Assembly: GCA_016841125.1 (NCBI GenBank)
Contig: JAENZU010000090.1
Location: 1-9,621 of the forward strand
Direction of reading: 5' to 3'
DNA length: 9,621 nt
Source: Melioribacter sp.
Lineage (GTDB): Bacteria; Bacteroidota; Ignavibacteria; Ignavibacteriales; Melioribacteraceae
In this document: piece by piece, positions 1 to 7,851 of the stretch
Layout of the letters: every line of letters begins with the position of its first letter
How positions within the stretch are numbered: the stretch's first letter is position 1
Notes under the pieces: generated by a model
The model's input: only the letters and a program-made list of their open reading frames with translations
Databases searched by the model: none
Told to the model about the DNA's origin: nothing
Translations under genes and position numbers: made by a program

Positions 1-1638
1 TCCTACTGCATCGGCGTACTTGTTTTCATTTATACATTAACAATTGCAAACGCTTTGGCGGATAACATCTACAATTCACCCCATTATTATATGCCCATCA
101 TTCTAGTGGCTATCATCCCTATTTCCTTTGGTTATTCGGTATTCCGGTATTCACTTATGGATGTTACCGATGTTGTTAAAAATGCTATCATGTACGGAAC
201 GGCAACTATCGCTTTAGCCGGTATCTACTTTCTGCTTATTTATACAATTGGTCAGTCCATCAGCAGTGCACTCCAAACAGAGTACCAGGGAATTATTGCT
301 GCCATAATTTTTATAATTTTTGCAATGGTATTCCAATCAACAAAAGATAAATTTCAAGGGCTGATAACCAAACGCTTTTACCCCGAACAATTTGCTTACC
401 AAAAAGTGCTTATAAAATTCAGCAGCGATATTTCGAGCATTGTTGGTCTTGAAAATATTTTGGAGTTTGCCCGCAAAACTTTTATTGAAGAATTAAAGAT
501 TGAAAAATTCGGTATTCTTCTTAAAGAAGAAAACATGAATGCGTATATTCTTAAACGGGGACAAGGTTTCAGTTCCGAATATTTTTTGCTTCAAAATAAT
601 AATGGCAGCGTTACGAATTTTTTAGAAGAGAAGAAAAATTTAAAAGCTCAGCCCGTAATTGAAAGATCAGAATTTAATGCTGCATTTGGTGATGAAGCAT
701 ACAAATTTGAAGAAGAGGAAGTTTACACTATCATTCCTCTCACTATGAAATCTAAAGTAATAGGTTTCCTCTTGTTCGGATTGAAATACTCGGGCGCTCA
801 GTTTGCCGGCAAAGACCTTGAATTACTTGTTGCCGCGGCTAATCAAACAGCCGTATCAATTGAGAACGCAAGGTTATATGAATCGGAAGCCGAAAAAGTT
901 AAGCTCGAAAGAGATCTGCATAATGCACGCCGAATTCAGGAAAGCTTGCTGCCGAAGGAAATCCCGGATATTAAAGGATTAGATATAAGCGGAAAAATGA
1001 TTCCCGCATTTCACGTTGGGGGTGATTACTACGATCTAATAAAAATTTCTGACACAAAATTATTTTTAGTTATAGGCGATGTATCCGGTAAAGGATTAGC
1101 CGCATCTTTTTATATGTCTAAACTTCAAACAATGATGCGCCTGTTTTGTTCTGAAAATAAAACCCCGAAGGAAATACTAGAGCAGGTTAACAATAATATG
1201 TTCGGCAGTATTCAACGAAATATGTTTATTACTGTTTCGCTTGCTTTATTTGATACCGAGAAAAGAATAGTAACTTATTGCAGAGCAGGCCACACTCCTT
1301 TGATTATTACAAACGGAAAAGCCGAGAGCCGGGTACAGCCCAGGGGCATCGGGGTGGGATTAGAAAGCGGAGAGATTTTTAACAGAACTCTTGAAGAAGT
1401 CGAAATTCCATTAAACAGTAATGATCTATTAATTTTCTTCTCAGACGGCATTAATGAAGCAATGAATGAGAAGGAAGAATTCTTCGGAATGGAAAGATTA
1501 GAAAATATTGCTAAAACATTTTTTGGTGATACTAGTGATGAAATGCTTACTCGACTGCTGAATTCAATAGATACCTTCCGTCAAAGTGCGGCACAGAATG
1601 ATGATATTACTATTGTTTTGGCACGGGCTGCCTTTTAA
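1..1638 (+). CDS. Membrane-anchored GAF and SpoIIE-type PP2C serine/threonine phosphatase (5' partial)
   Basis: The reading frame is open to the first base of the window, so the true start lies upstream; the TTG at 55 is only an internal codon. About four hydrophobic helices are visible at the N-terminus (roughly nt 1-340), including an 'FRYSLMDV...YG' stretch of the kind seen in membrane sensor proteins. A GAF-like sensor domain follows (about nt 397-885, ending 'ANQTAVSIENARLYE'). Next comes a helical linker with 'ARRIQESLLP' (about nt 925-957), which in this family joins the sensor to the phosphatase. The SpoIIE/PP2C domain (about nt 960-1635) keeps its metal-binding motifs: GGDYYD (1018-1035), IGDVSGKG, RAGHTPL, FFSDGINEA and NDDITIV at the end. 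Family members dephosphorylate anti-sigma-factor antagonists in partner-switching cascades, as RsbU and SpoIIE do. No partner gene is visible here. The C-terminus is intact; the signal sensed is unknown. Confidence 0.93.
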   Translation, partial: SYCIGVLVFIYTLTIANALADNIYNSPHYYMPIILVAIIPISFGYSVFRYSLMDVTDVVKNAIMYGTATIALAGIYFLLIYTIGQSISSALQTEYQGIIAAIIFIIFAMVFQSTKDKFQGLITKRFYPEQFAYQKVLIKFSSDISSIVGLENILEFARKTFIEELKIEKFGILLKEENMNAYILKRGQGFSSEYFLLQNNNGSVTNFLEEKKNLKAQPVIERSEFNAAFGDEAYKFEEEEVYTIIPLTMKSKVIGFLLFGLKYSGAQFAGKDLELLVAAANQTAVSIENARLYESEAEKVKLERDLHNARRIQESLLPKEIPDIKGLDISGKMIPAFHVGGDYYDLIKISDTKLFLVIGDVSGKGLAASFYMSKLQTMMRLFCSENKTPKEILEQVNNNMFGSIQRNMFITVSLALFDTEKRIVTYCRAGHTPLIITNGKAESRVQPRGIGVGLESGEIFNRTLEEVEIPLNSNDLLIFFSDGINEAMNEKEEFFGMERLENIAKTFFGDTSDEMLTRLLNSIDTFRQSAAQNDDITIVLARAAF

Positions 1639-1741
1639 ATTATATCGAAAATAATTCATTTCCTTTTTATCTGTCAACATCATTCCTTAAATTCACTCTT
1701 AATATTTTAACAACTTTTTCACATTACCCGGGATATTATCT

Positions 1742-3085
1742 ATGGAAATGCTGCTCGATATAATTAAAAATATCAGCGATATTGTTTGGGGAATACCTAC
1801 AATAATCTTGTTGGTCGGTACCGGTATTTGGCTTACGATTATTCTAAAAGGATTGCAATTCAGAAAATTGTGGCACTCGCTCTATCTCGCTTTGATTAAA
1901 CGAAAAGAAGATTCTGATGAACCGGGCGATATAACACATTTCCAAGCATTAATGACTGCTCTCTCAGCTACCGTCGGTACGGGTAATATTGCTGGTGTGG
2001 CTACTGCAATAGCAGCAGGCGGACCCGGCGCACTTTTTTGGATGTGGATTACAGGTTTAGTAGGGATGGCGACAAAATACGCCGAGGCATTACTGGCGGT
2101 AAAGTATAGAGAAAAAGATAAATTCGGTAATATGAGCGGTGGACCAATGTATTACATCAGTAAGGGGCTCGGGTGGAAATGGCTAGGCTCTACGTTTGCG
2201 GTGTTTGCAACTATTGCCGCATTCGGAATTGGAAATACTGTTCAATCCAATTCGGTTGCTCATGCGTTGGAAACATCATTCGGTGTGCCTACTTATATTA
2301 CTGCTATAATATTAATGTTTGCAACCGGTGCGGTAATAATTGGCGGTATAAAGGCTATCGGAAGAGTTGCGGGTTTGCTCGTTCCAATTATGATTGTCTT
2401 TTATATGGGATCCGCCATCATTATTTTACTGCTCCATCTTTCTGAAATTCCTTCCGCATTCAGTTTGATCATTGAACAAGCGTTTACTCCAACTGCACAA
2501 GTTGGCGGATTCTTAGGGGCAAGTGTAATGCTTACAATTAGGATGGGCGTTGCCCGCGGTGTATTTTCTAACGAATCCGGTTTAGGCAGTTCCCCAATTG
2601 CAGCTGCGGCAGCACAAACAAAGCATCCGGTAACACAAGCTTTAGTATCGATGACTCAAACGTTTATAGATACAATAGTTGTTTGTTCCCTGACAGGATT
2701 AGTAATTATAATTTCTGGTAATTGGCAGACCGATATGACCGGCGCTGAATTGACTTCAGTATCATTTACAGACGGTCTGGGATCTGTATTTGGAGAATAT
2801 ATTGTTTCTATAGGACTAGCTTTGTTTGCATATTCAACATTGCTGGGCTGGTCCTATTATGGGGAAAAATCTTTGGAGTATTTGCTCCACGAGGGTTCCG
2901 TTAAACCTTACAGGTATATTTTCACTGTGTTTGTTGGGATTGGCGCGGTTGTTAATTTGGATCTTGTTTGGGGAGTTGCAGATATATTCAACGGACTCAT
3001 GGCGTTTCCAAACTTGATTGGCCTTTTAGCTTTAACACCTGTAATTGCCAGCGAAACTAAAAAGTATTTTGAAAATAAAGATTAG
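1742..3085 (+). CDS. Sodium:alanine (AGCS family) symporter
   Basis: This is a complete 447-residue inner-membrane protein with about ten or more hydrophobic segments, the usual size for the alanine or glycine:cation symporter family (AgcS/AlsT/DagA). Members import alanine or glycine together with Na+. The family signature GGPGALFWMWITGLVG is at residues 93-108, directly after the conserved 'SATVGTGNIAGVATAIA' helix. The second conserved block, 'GVARGVFSNESGLGSSPIA', is near residues 269-287. The ATG at 1742 is used because it places a short amphipathic N-terminus before the first membrane helix; a second ATG at 1748 is possible. No convincing Shine-Dalgarno sequence lies upstream. The 103-base gap after the phosphatase gene shows no hairpin and no promoter I would trust. 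The next gene begins 3 nt after the stop in the same frame, so the two are surely co-transcribed. The choice between alanine and glycine cannot be made from sequence alone. Confidence 0.95.
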   Translation: MEMLLDIIKNISDIVWGIPTIILLVGTGIWLTIILKGLQFRKLWHSLYLALIKRKEDSDEPGDITHFQALMTALSATVGTGNIAGVATAIAAGGPGALFWMWITGLVGMATKYAEALLAVKYREKDKFGNMSGGPMYYISKGLGWKWLGSTFAVFATIAAFGIGNTVQSNSVAHALETSFGVPTYITAIILMFATGAVIIGGIKAIGRVAGLLVPIMIVFYMGSAIIILLLHLSEIPSAFSLIIEQAFTPTAQVGGFLGASVMLTIRMGVARGVFSNESGLGSSPIAAAAAQTKHPVTQALVSMTQTFIDTIVVCSLTGLVIIISGNWQTDMTGAELTSVSFTDGLGSVFGEYIVSIGLALFAYSTLLGWSYYGEKSLEYLLHEGSVKPYRYIFTVFVGIGAVVNLDLVWGVADIFNGLMAFPNLIGLLALTPVIASETKKYFENKD

Positions 3086-3088
3086 ATA

Positions 3089-3706
3089 TTGACCCTATTT
3101 GTATTTGCGATAAGCTTGAGCAGTATTTTTACCATCATTGGACGGGAGAATGAGAAGTATCGATGGATGCTTTTTTTATTCAAACCTCTCACAATGAGTC
3201 TTATAATCTTATTGGCATTTTCAAAGTTCGACACATCCCATTCATTCTATTCTACTTTAATAATTAGCGGACTTGTCTTCGGCTTAGTCGGGGATACGTT
3301 TCTTATGTTTCCGGACAATTATTTTATGAGGGGACTGATCTCATTTTTAATCGGGCACATAATATATTCATTTGCGTTTTATTTTTATGTTGATACTCAT
3401 AATTTATTGATAATAATTTTAATACCTGCAGTTTTAATTTTGATTATCACAAGAGTTGTGAAATCTATCGGTAAATTAAAGTATCCGGTATTATTTTATT
3501 CCAGCGTATTGGTTCTTATGCTGGCACTTGCAGTGAATGTATTTATTATTGAAATGAATTATTGGATTTTGCTCGGTGCGATTTTATTTTTTATTTCCGA
3601 TTTGGTTTTAGCCTATAACAAATTTATTCGTCAGATAAAATTCGCACATTTATATATTCTCAGTACATATTTCTGTGCACAAACTTTAATAGCACTATCG
3701 GTATGA
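3089..3706 (+). CDS. YhhN/TMEM86-family membrane protein, probable lysoplasmalogenase
   Basis: This is a 205-residue multi-pass membrane protein of about eight helices, the usual length of the YhhN family. Conserved family features are FKPL (residues 31-34), GDTFLMFPDNYF (68-79, Asp69), SFLIGHIIY (85-93, His90) and SDLVLAYNKF (170-179, Asp171). In studied members the conserved aspartates are thought to be catalytic, and the enzymes cleave the vinyl-ether bond of lysoplasmalogens. Whether that is the substrate here is inference; bacterial members may act on other lysolipids. The start is taken as TTG at 3089, because the first ATG in frame (near 3164) would remove the first helix. This start lies only 3 nt after the symporter's TAG and in the same frame, with no Shine-Dalgarno sequence, so translation probably depends on termination-reinitiation. 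The stop TGA overlaps an ATG at 3703 (ATGA). Confidence 0.82.
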   Translation: MTLFVFAISLSSIFTIIGRENEKYRWMLFLFKPLTMSLIILLAFSKFDTSHSFYSTLIISGLVFGLVGDTFLMFPDNYFMRGLISFLIGHIIYSFAFYFYVDTHNLLIIILIPAVLILIITRVVKSIGKLKYPVLFYSSVLVLMLALAVNVFIIEMNYWILLGAILFFISDLVLAYNKFIRQIKFAHLYILSTYFCAQTLIALSV

Positions 3707-3813
3707 AAAAAATATTTATCACAATTGAATTTATCTCAAAATTGTTTGCTCAATTTAAGTATGCACCAAAAATTGAACTTTGTTTCTCACAAAAAAATGA
3801 AAGTGAGAGATAA
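3703..3813 (+). CDS. Possible 36-codon small ORF between the lysoplasmalogenase and NRDE genes (doubtful)
   Basis: An ATG at 3703 overlaps the preceding stop as ATGA and opens a 36-codon frame that ends with TAA at 3811-3813, three bases before the next gene's ATG. It thus fills the gap exactly. The predicted peptide starts MKKIFITIEF and ends SQKNESER. It has a basic N-terminus and a short hydrophobic stretch but no motif I recognise. Its last 11 codons run through a hairpin that contains the next gene's ribosome-binding site, so it could act as a leader peptide that opens this structure. The fit may be chance in AT-rich DNA, where ATG and TAA are frequent, so confidence is low. Confidence 0.2.
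   Translation: MKKIFITIEFISKLFAQFKYAPKIELCFSQKNESER
3781..3812 (+). promoter_or_regulatory. Hairpin that may mask the ribosome-binding site of the NRDE gene
   Basis: Bases 3781-3790 can pair with 3803-3812 in the RNA. Six Watson-Crick pairs, UCUCAC with GUGAGA, sit next to a 12-base A-rich loop (3791-3802). Four further pairs, two of them G-U, extend the stem. The GAGAG at 3805-3809, the only Shine-Dalgarno-like sequence before the ATG at 3817, lies inside the 3' arm. The pairing is read directly from the sequence; a regulatory role is inference. Confidence 0.35.
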
Positions 3814-3816
3814 ATA

Positions 3817-4572
3817 ATGTGTTTAATTTCATTTGCAATTAATAGCCATCCAAAATATAAATTGATATTAGCGGCTAACCGGGATGAGTTTTATGACCGA
3901 CCTACTGCATCTGCTCACTTTTGGAATTCCAAATCAAATATTTTAGCCGGTAAAGATTTAAAAGAGGGGGGAACGTGGCTTGGGATCAATAAAGACGGGC
4001 GTATTGCGGCTATTACAAATTATAGAGATCCTAAAAATATTAAATTGAATGCACCTTCAAGAGGATTTTTGGTTAAGGAATTTCTCTCAAAAAATATTTC
4101 AAACGATGAATTTACCGAAGGTTTAAAAATATCTGGGAATAAATATAATGGATTCAATTTGATCTTCGGTACTATTGACGATTTACGTTATTACTCAAAT
4201 CAGATAAATAAAGTAGTGAAATTGCAATCCGGTATTTATGGTTTAAGCAATCACTTATTAAATACACCCTGGCCTAAAGTTGAAAAAGTAAAAAATTATT
4301 TAGCTCAAAATTTGAATGGAGAAATCAATATAGAAGAATTATTAGAACTCCTGTCAAACGAACATCAATTTGATGATGATCAATTACCCGATACTGGAGT
4401 TGGTATTGAACTGGAACGAAAACTATCTCCAATATTTATTAAGTCGGATAAGTACGGAACACGTTCTTCAACCATAATACTAGTTGACTACGATGGTAAT
4501 GTAAATTTTACGGAGAGAACTTATGAAGATAAGACAGAAGAAAACAGATTCAACTTTAAGTTGAGTTCATAA
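3817..4572 (+). CDS. NRDE (TANGO2) family protein
   Basis: This is a complete 251-residue cytoplasmic protein. It has the family's hallmarks: MCLISFA at the very N-terminus with Cys2, AANRDEFYDRP (residues 19-29, containing the NRDE motif), GGTWLGINKDGRIAAITNYR (51-70), and a C-terminal YGTRSSTIILVDYDG block. Cys2 just after the initiator Met fits the proposed N-terminal-nucleophile hydrolase-like fold of the family, but no reaction is firmly known. Eukaryotic TANGO2 has been linked to haem movement and lipid or mitochondrial metabolism, and bacterial roles are largely open. The ATG at 3817 is fixed by the conserved MC start and by a weak GAGAG ribosome site 7 bases upstream. The TAA stop at 4570-4572 runs into the A-tract of the secF terminator on the other strand. 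Confidence 0.92.
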   Translation: MCLISFAINSHPKYKLILAANRDEFYDRPTASAHFWNSKSNILAGKDLKEGGTWLGINKDGRIAAITNYRDPKNIKLNAPSRGFLVKEFLSKNISNDEFTEGLKISGNKYNGFNLIFGTIDDLRYYSNQINKVVKLQSGIYGLSNHLLNTPWPKVEKVKNYLAQNLNGEINIEELLELLSNEHQFDDDQLPDTGVGIELERKLSPIFIKSDKYGTRSSTIILVDYDGNVNFTERTYEDKTEENRFNFKLSS

Positions 4573-4596
4573 AAAAAGGCCGGTATAACCGACCTT
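4571..4596 (-). terminator. Rho-independent terminator of secD-secF
   Basis: Read on the - strand, AAGGUCGGU (4596-4588) pairs with ACCGGCCUU (4584-4576) around a 3-base loop: nine pairs with one U-G wobble. A run of U follows (complement of the A-tract 4571-4577). It starts 26 bases after the secF stop codon. On the + strand the same hairpin has a C-A mismatch and is followed by AAAATTAG, so it is a poor terminator for the NRDE gene. Confidence 0.8.
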
Positions 4597-4622
4597 AAAA
4601 TTAGAATAAATTATAACTAAAA

Positions 4623-5762
4623 TTAAAAACTTATTTTCTTTGAAGTTCTTTTTGCGTATTCAAGCACAAACGGGCTGGCAACAAATATCGACGAGTATGT
4701 ACCGATGATGATGCCGAAGAATAAAGTGAATGCAAATCCTCTCAAAACTTCACCACCGAAAAATAGAAGAACGGCAACAACAAATAAAGTTGTGCCCGAG
4801 GTTATAACAGTACGGGACATGGTACGGTTAATTCCTTTGTTTATATTTTCTTCAAGCGGAGCTGTTTTGTGAATTTTAAGAAATTCTCTTACTCTATCGA
4901 AAACCACAACAGTATCGTTGATGGAATAACCAACTAATGTTAGAAAGGCTGCCACAATTATAATTGAGATTTCTAAATTCAGTACCGGTATTACACCTCT
5001 CAAAATGGAGAACATCCCTAATGTAATAATTACGTCATGGAAGAGTGCCGCAACAGCACCGAGTGCAAAAACAAATTTGAACCGGAAGCCGAGATAAACT
5101 AAAATTCCGATAAGTGAAAGTACAATTGCTATTACTGCATCAACTTTCAATTCATTACCAATTTTAGGACCGACTTTTACTTCTCTAAGAACAACAAAAG
5201 GGTTATCTGAAATATTTTCTCGTAGGATTGATTCAATCCAGTCTGCTATGCTTACTCTAACTACCAGCTGAGTGTTGTCCCGCTCCGGAGAAAACAGAGT
5301 AGCTTGGTATCCATTCGCGCTTAATACTTTAGAAACATTACCGACAACTTCGGCTGAATCAAACTTAAAAGTTACAGAGTTAATAGATGATTCAACTTGT
5401 TGATAGTTTAAATTTGGTATTTTACCCGTCATAGTTTTTTCTAATGATTCAACTACAGTAGGAAAAACATTGGATGGAATTTCCTGCAATTCGGTGCGCA
5501 CCAAAATTCCGGATTCACCGCCAAAAGTTTTTACCTCAACATTCCCAAGTCCAACATCACTAAGATAATCTCTGATGGTTGAAATCTCTACAGGTTTCTC
5601 AAATTCAACAGCTACTTCTGCACCACCAACAAAGTCAATTCCTAATTCTAATCCTCTAAAAGCTAAACTCAGCAAACTTAAAAGTATTAATGTACCAGAA
5701 ATTATATAAGCGATTTTTCTCTTACTAAGGAAATCAATATTAAGATTCTCGAATATTCGCAT
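4623..5762 (-). CDS. secF: Protein translocase subunit SecF
   Basis: SecF is an inner-membrane protein which with SecD uses the proton gradient to help pull exported proteins out of the SecYEG channel. The 379 residues start with one membrane helix (about 17-35), then GIDFVGG (41-47), a long periplasmic region (about 48-205), the conserved VGPKIGNEL (197-205), and five C-terminal helices. Conserved family residues include FHD (241-243), SINDTVVVFDRVRE (280-293, with Asp283 in the likely proton path) and MSRTVITSGTT (315-325). It is longer than the 323 residues of E. coli SecF because the periplasmic part appears to hold two copies of the ferredoxin-like fold. The ATG at 5762 has a good Shine-Dalgarno sequence, AGGAGA (complement of 5773-5778), 10 bases away. 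secD lies 27 bases upstream, so the two are co-transcribed. Confidence 0.97.
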   Translation of the reverse strand: MRIFENLNIDFLSKRKIAYIISGTLILLSLLSLAFRGLELGIDFVGGAEVAVEFEKPVEISTIRDYLSDVGLGNVEVKTFGGESGILVRTELQEIPSNVFPTVVESLEKTMTGKIPNLNYQQVESSINSVTFKFDSAEVVGNVSKVLSANGYQATLFSPERDNTQLVVRVSIADWIESILRENISDNPFVVLREVKVGPKIGNELKVDAVIAIVLSLIGILVYLGFRFKFVFALGAVAALFHDVIITLGMFSILRGVIPVLNLEISIIIVAAFLTLVGYSINDTVVVFDRVREFLKIHKTAPLEENINKGINRTMSRTVITSGTTLFVVAVLLFFGGEVLRGFAFTLFFGIIIGTYSSIFVASPFVLEYAKRTSKKISF

Positions 5763-5789
5763 TTATTAAGTATCTCCTAATTACAATTA

Positions 5790-7688
5790 TTATCCAAGAG
5801 TGATTTTATAACCTTTATATGCCATGAAATCAACCAATAATCTGGTTATCACAAGGGCTGAAAACAAACTAGCTACGATACCAATCATTAACGTTAGAGC
5901 AAACCCTTGTATCGGTCCGCTGCCGAATTGATAAAGAATGATACCGGTAAAAAATGTTGTTATATTCGAGTCAAAGATTGCGGAATAAGAATTACTAAAC
6001 CCGCTTTCAATTGAGGCTTTTATTGTTTTCCCGGTTGCAACTTCCTCCCTAATCCTTTCGAAAATAAGTACGTTAGCATCAACCGCCATACCGATTGTCA
6101 AAATAATACCGGCAATTCCGGGTAGAGTAAGCGCGGCTTGAAATCCCGCCAAGATTCCCATTATAAAAATTATGGTGAATAGAAGTGCAAAGTCTGCAAC
6201 CGCACCGGCTTTTCTGTAGTAGATAAACATAAATACAACTACAAGTAAAAATCCAATTATTGTGGAACTAAAACCTTGATTGATTGAATCCTGACCTAAT
6301 GATGGTCCAACTGTACGTTCTTCGATTATATCAATAGGAGCTGGAAGTGCGCCGGCTTTAAGAACAATTTCTAAAAGTTTCGCTTCATCAAGATCCGCCA
6401 TACCTTCAATTTGAGAATTACCTGATGGAATTTTCGATCTGATGAAAGGATCGGAGTAAACAACGCCGTCTAAAACAATAGCGCATCTTTTGTTAATATT
6501 CGAGCCGGTAATTCTAGCCCATTCTCTTGATCCCTCGGAATTCATCTGCATTGTTACGATAGGTGAGGTAGTCTGAGGATCAATATTTGCTTGTGCGTCA
6601 ACTATTACACCACCTGTAAGTTCGGGCGCTTTATTAACCAAGAACAATTTATAAAAATTAACTCCATCCTGAACAATTTCCGGTTTAGCTGAATAAAGAA
6701 ATTCTACGTTATCTGGGATAACCTTTTGTACATCGGGTCTTGCTAAGTAAGCGTTAATTTTTGCTCTATCATCTTCCTTTACAAAAGCATCAGCGGTATT
6801 GCTTTGAGCGTTAATTAATGCGACAGAAAAAAACGGATGCTCTGCAGCAAATTCTTCTTCGTTAAGGTCTTGGTTTGCCAATGAATCGGCTGCAGCGGTT
6901 GAGTCTTTTGATTTTAGGGAATCTCCCATATCACCGGCGAGAACTTCATCAATCCTGTTCATAATAGGATATGTAAAATCTCTTTCTTTAACGAAACGGA
7001 ATTCAAGCAATGCTCCTCCCTGAAGCAGTCTTTTTGCTTCTTCTTCGTTTGAAATACCCGGCAGTTCAACAATTATTCTACGTGAACCTTGTCTTTGAAT
7101 GTTTGGTTCGGATACACCATATTGGTTCACTCTATTGTTGATGATCTCTAAAGCGCGGGATACTGCATCGGCTTCCTGTTCCTGAAGTTTGCCAATTATT
7201 TCGGCATCGTCTTCTCTGATAGAACCAAAATAGCGGCTTAACCTAATGTTATTTTCTTTTAATTTATTAGCTAATAATGTAACTACGTTTTCATCGGTAA
7301 GCGCAGCTTCACGCTCGGCTTCTTTCAAAAGTCTTAAATAAACTTCATCGGGATCTTTTGCAAGTCTTTCTAAAAGTTTAGCAGTATTTACTTCCATAAC
7401 CAGATACATACCGCCCTGCAAATCGAGACCGAGTTTTAATCTTTTTTCACGATCAGTTTTGTAGGAAGGATGTGAGGCTTTAATACTAGCATCTTCTCGT
7501 TTAACTATATTTGAAAGTTCCTCTTCCGATAAGCCAGGGTTGCTTTGTTGAATGCTATCTTTAATAGCACTAACTTCTGCCTCAATTTCTTTTGTGTTTT
7601 GATAGTCTGCAAAAGTAGGGTAAAGAAGGTAGATACTTAAAGCACCCAAGGCTAAAATAATAAAAATTCTAAATCTGAATTCTTTCAT
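5790..7688 (-). CDS. secD: Protein translocase subunit SecD
   Basis: SecD is the larger partner of SecF in the Sec accessory complex. The 632 residues begin with a membrane helix (about 6-25). A segment of about 60 residues rich in charged residues follows, then LGLDLQGG (86-93), a large periplasmic domain, and the C-terminal block of five helices (about 478-625). Family motifs include INNRVNQYGVSEP (183-195), IIVELPG (205-211), TVGPSLGQDSI before the second helix, and GMAVDANVLIFERIREE (533-549), whose Asp537 corresponds to the proton-path aspartate of this family. Residues about 250-285 form a low-complexity acidic and Ser/Ala-rich insert. The ATG at 7688 has no Shine-Dalgarno sequence, unlike most other - strand genes here. 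It follows a good promoter by about 55 bases, so secD is first in its transcript. It is not fused to SecF, unlike in many Bacteroidia. Confidence 0.97.
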   Translation of the reverse strand: MKEFRFRIFIILALGALSIYLLYPTFADYQNTKEIEAEVSAIKDSIQQSNPGLSEEELSNIVKREDASIKASHPSYKTDREKRLKLGLDLQGGMYLVMEVNTAKLLERLAKDPDEVYLRLLKEAEREAALTDENVVTLLANKLKENNIRLSRYFGSIREDDAEIIGKLQEQEADAVSRALEIINNRVNQYGVSEPNIQRQGSRRIIVELPGISNEEEAKRLLQGGALLEFRFVKERDFTYPIMNRIDEVLAGDMGDSLKSKDSTAAADSLANQDLNEEEFAAEHPFFSVALINAQSNTADAFVKEDDRAKINAYLARPDVQKVIPDNVEFLYSAKPEIVQDGVNFYKLFLVNKAPELTGGVIVDAQANIDPQTTSPIVTMQMNSEGSREWARITGSNINKRCAIVLDGVVYSDPFIRSKIPSGNSQIEGMADLDEAKLLEIVLKAGALPAPIDIIEERTVGPSLGQDSINQGFSSTIIGFLLVVVFMFIYYRKAGAVADFALLFTIIFIMGILAGFQAALTLPGIAGIILTIGMAVDANVLIFERIREEVATGKTIKASIESGFSNSYSAIFDSNITTFFTGIILYQFGSGPIQGFALTLMIGIVASLFSALVITRLLVDFMAYKGYKITLG

Positions 7689-7743
7689 TCCGTTGTCTGA
7701 ATTTTAGTTTCTAGTTAGTCCTTTAATTTCAAATAAGATTACT

Positions 7744-7772
7744 AATATAGGCAGATACCCTTAAAAAGTCAA
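7744..7772 (-). promoter_or_regulatory. Probable sigma70-type promoter of secD-secF
   Basis: On the - strand, TTGACT (complement of 7767-7772) and TATATT (complement of 7744-7749) are separated by exactly 17 bases; each differs from the E. coli consensus at one position. Transcription would start near 7737, giving a leader of about 50 bases before the secD ATG at 7688. It lies downstream of the rplI terminator, as expected for an independent unit. Ignavibacteria and Bacteroidota can use different promoter consensus sequences, so this is a sequence match only. Confidence 0.55.
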
Positions 7773-7851
7773 TTTAAATTCTTGTCAGTGCTGGGTATCA
7801 ATACCGGGGTTAAATTGTTATGTTATAAGGGATTAGCGTATATTCCAAAAT

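Noticed and set aside
55..57. TTG as the start of the phosphatase gene
   Set aside because: The frame stays open to base 1 and encodes a further hydrophobic helix, so the gene is cut by the window edge.
1639..1741. Promoter or terminator between the phosphatase and symporter genes
   Set aside because: The AT-rich gap has TAATAT and TATTAT hexamers but no -35 box at suitable spacing and no hairpin, so nothing can be supported.
2173..2445. A 90-codon open frame on the + strand inside the symporter gene
   Set aside because: It lies in another frame of a well-supported AGCS gene. Its product is rich in Cys and Tyr with no family features, as expected of an out-of-frame shadow.
2826..3017. A 63-codon open frame on the + strand near the end of the symporter gene
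   Set aside because: It is fully inside the AGCS gene in another frame and has no recognisable motif.
3739..3756. Inverted repeat AAATTG / CAATTT around 6 bases
   Set aside because: Only six mostly A-T pairs, with no U-run after it; likely chance in AT-rich DNA.
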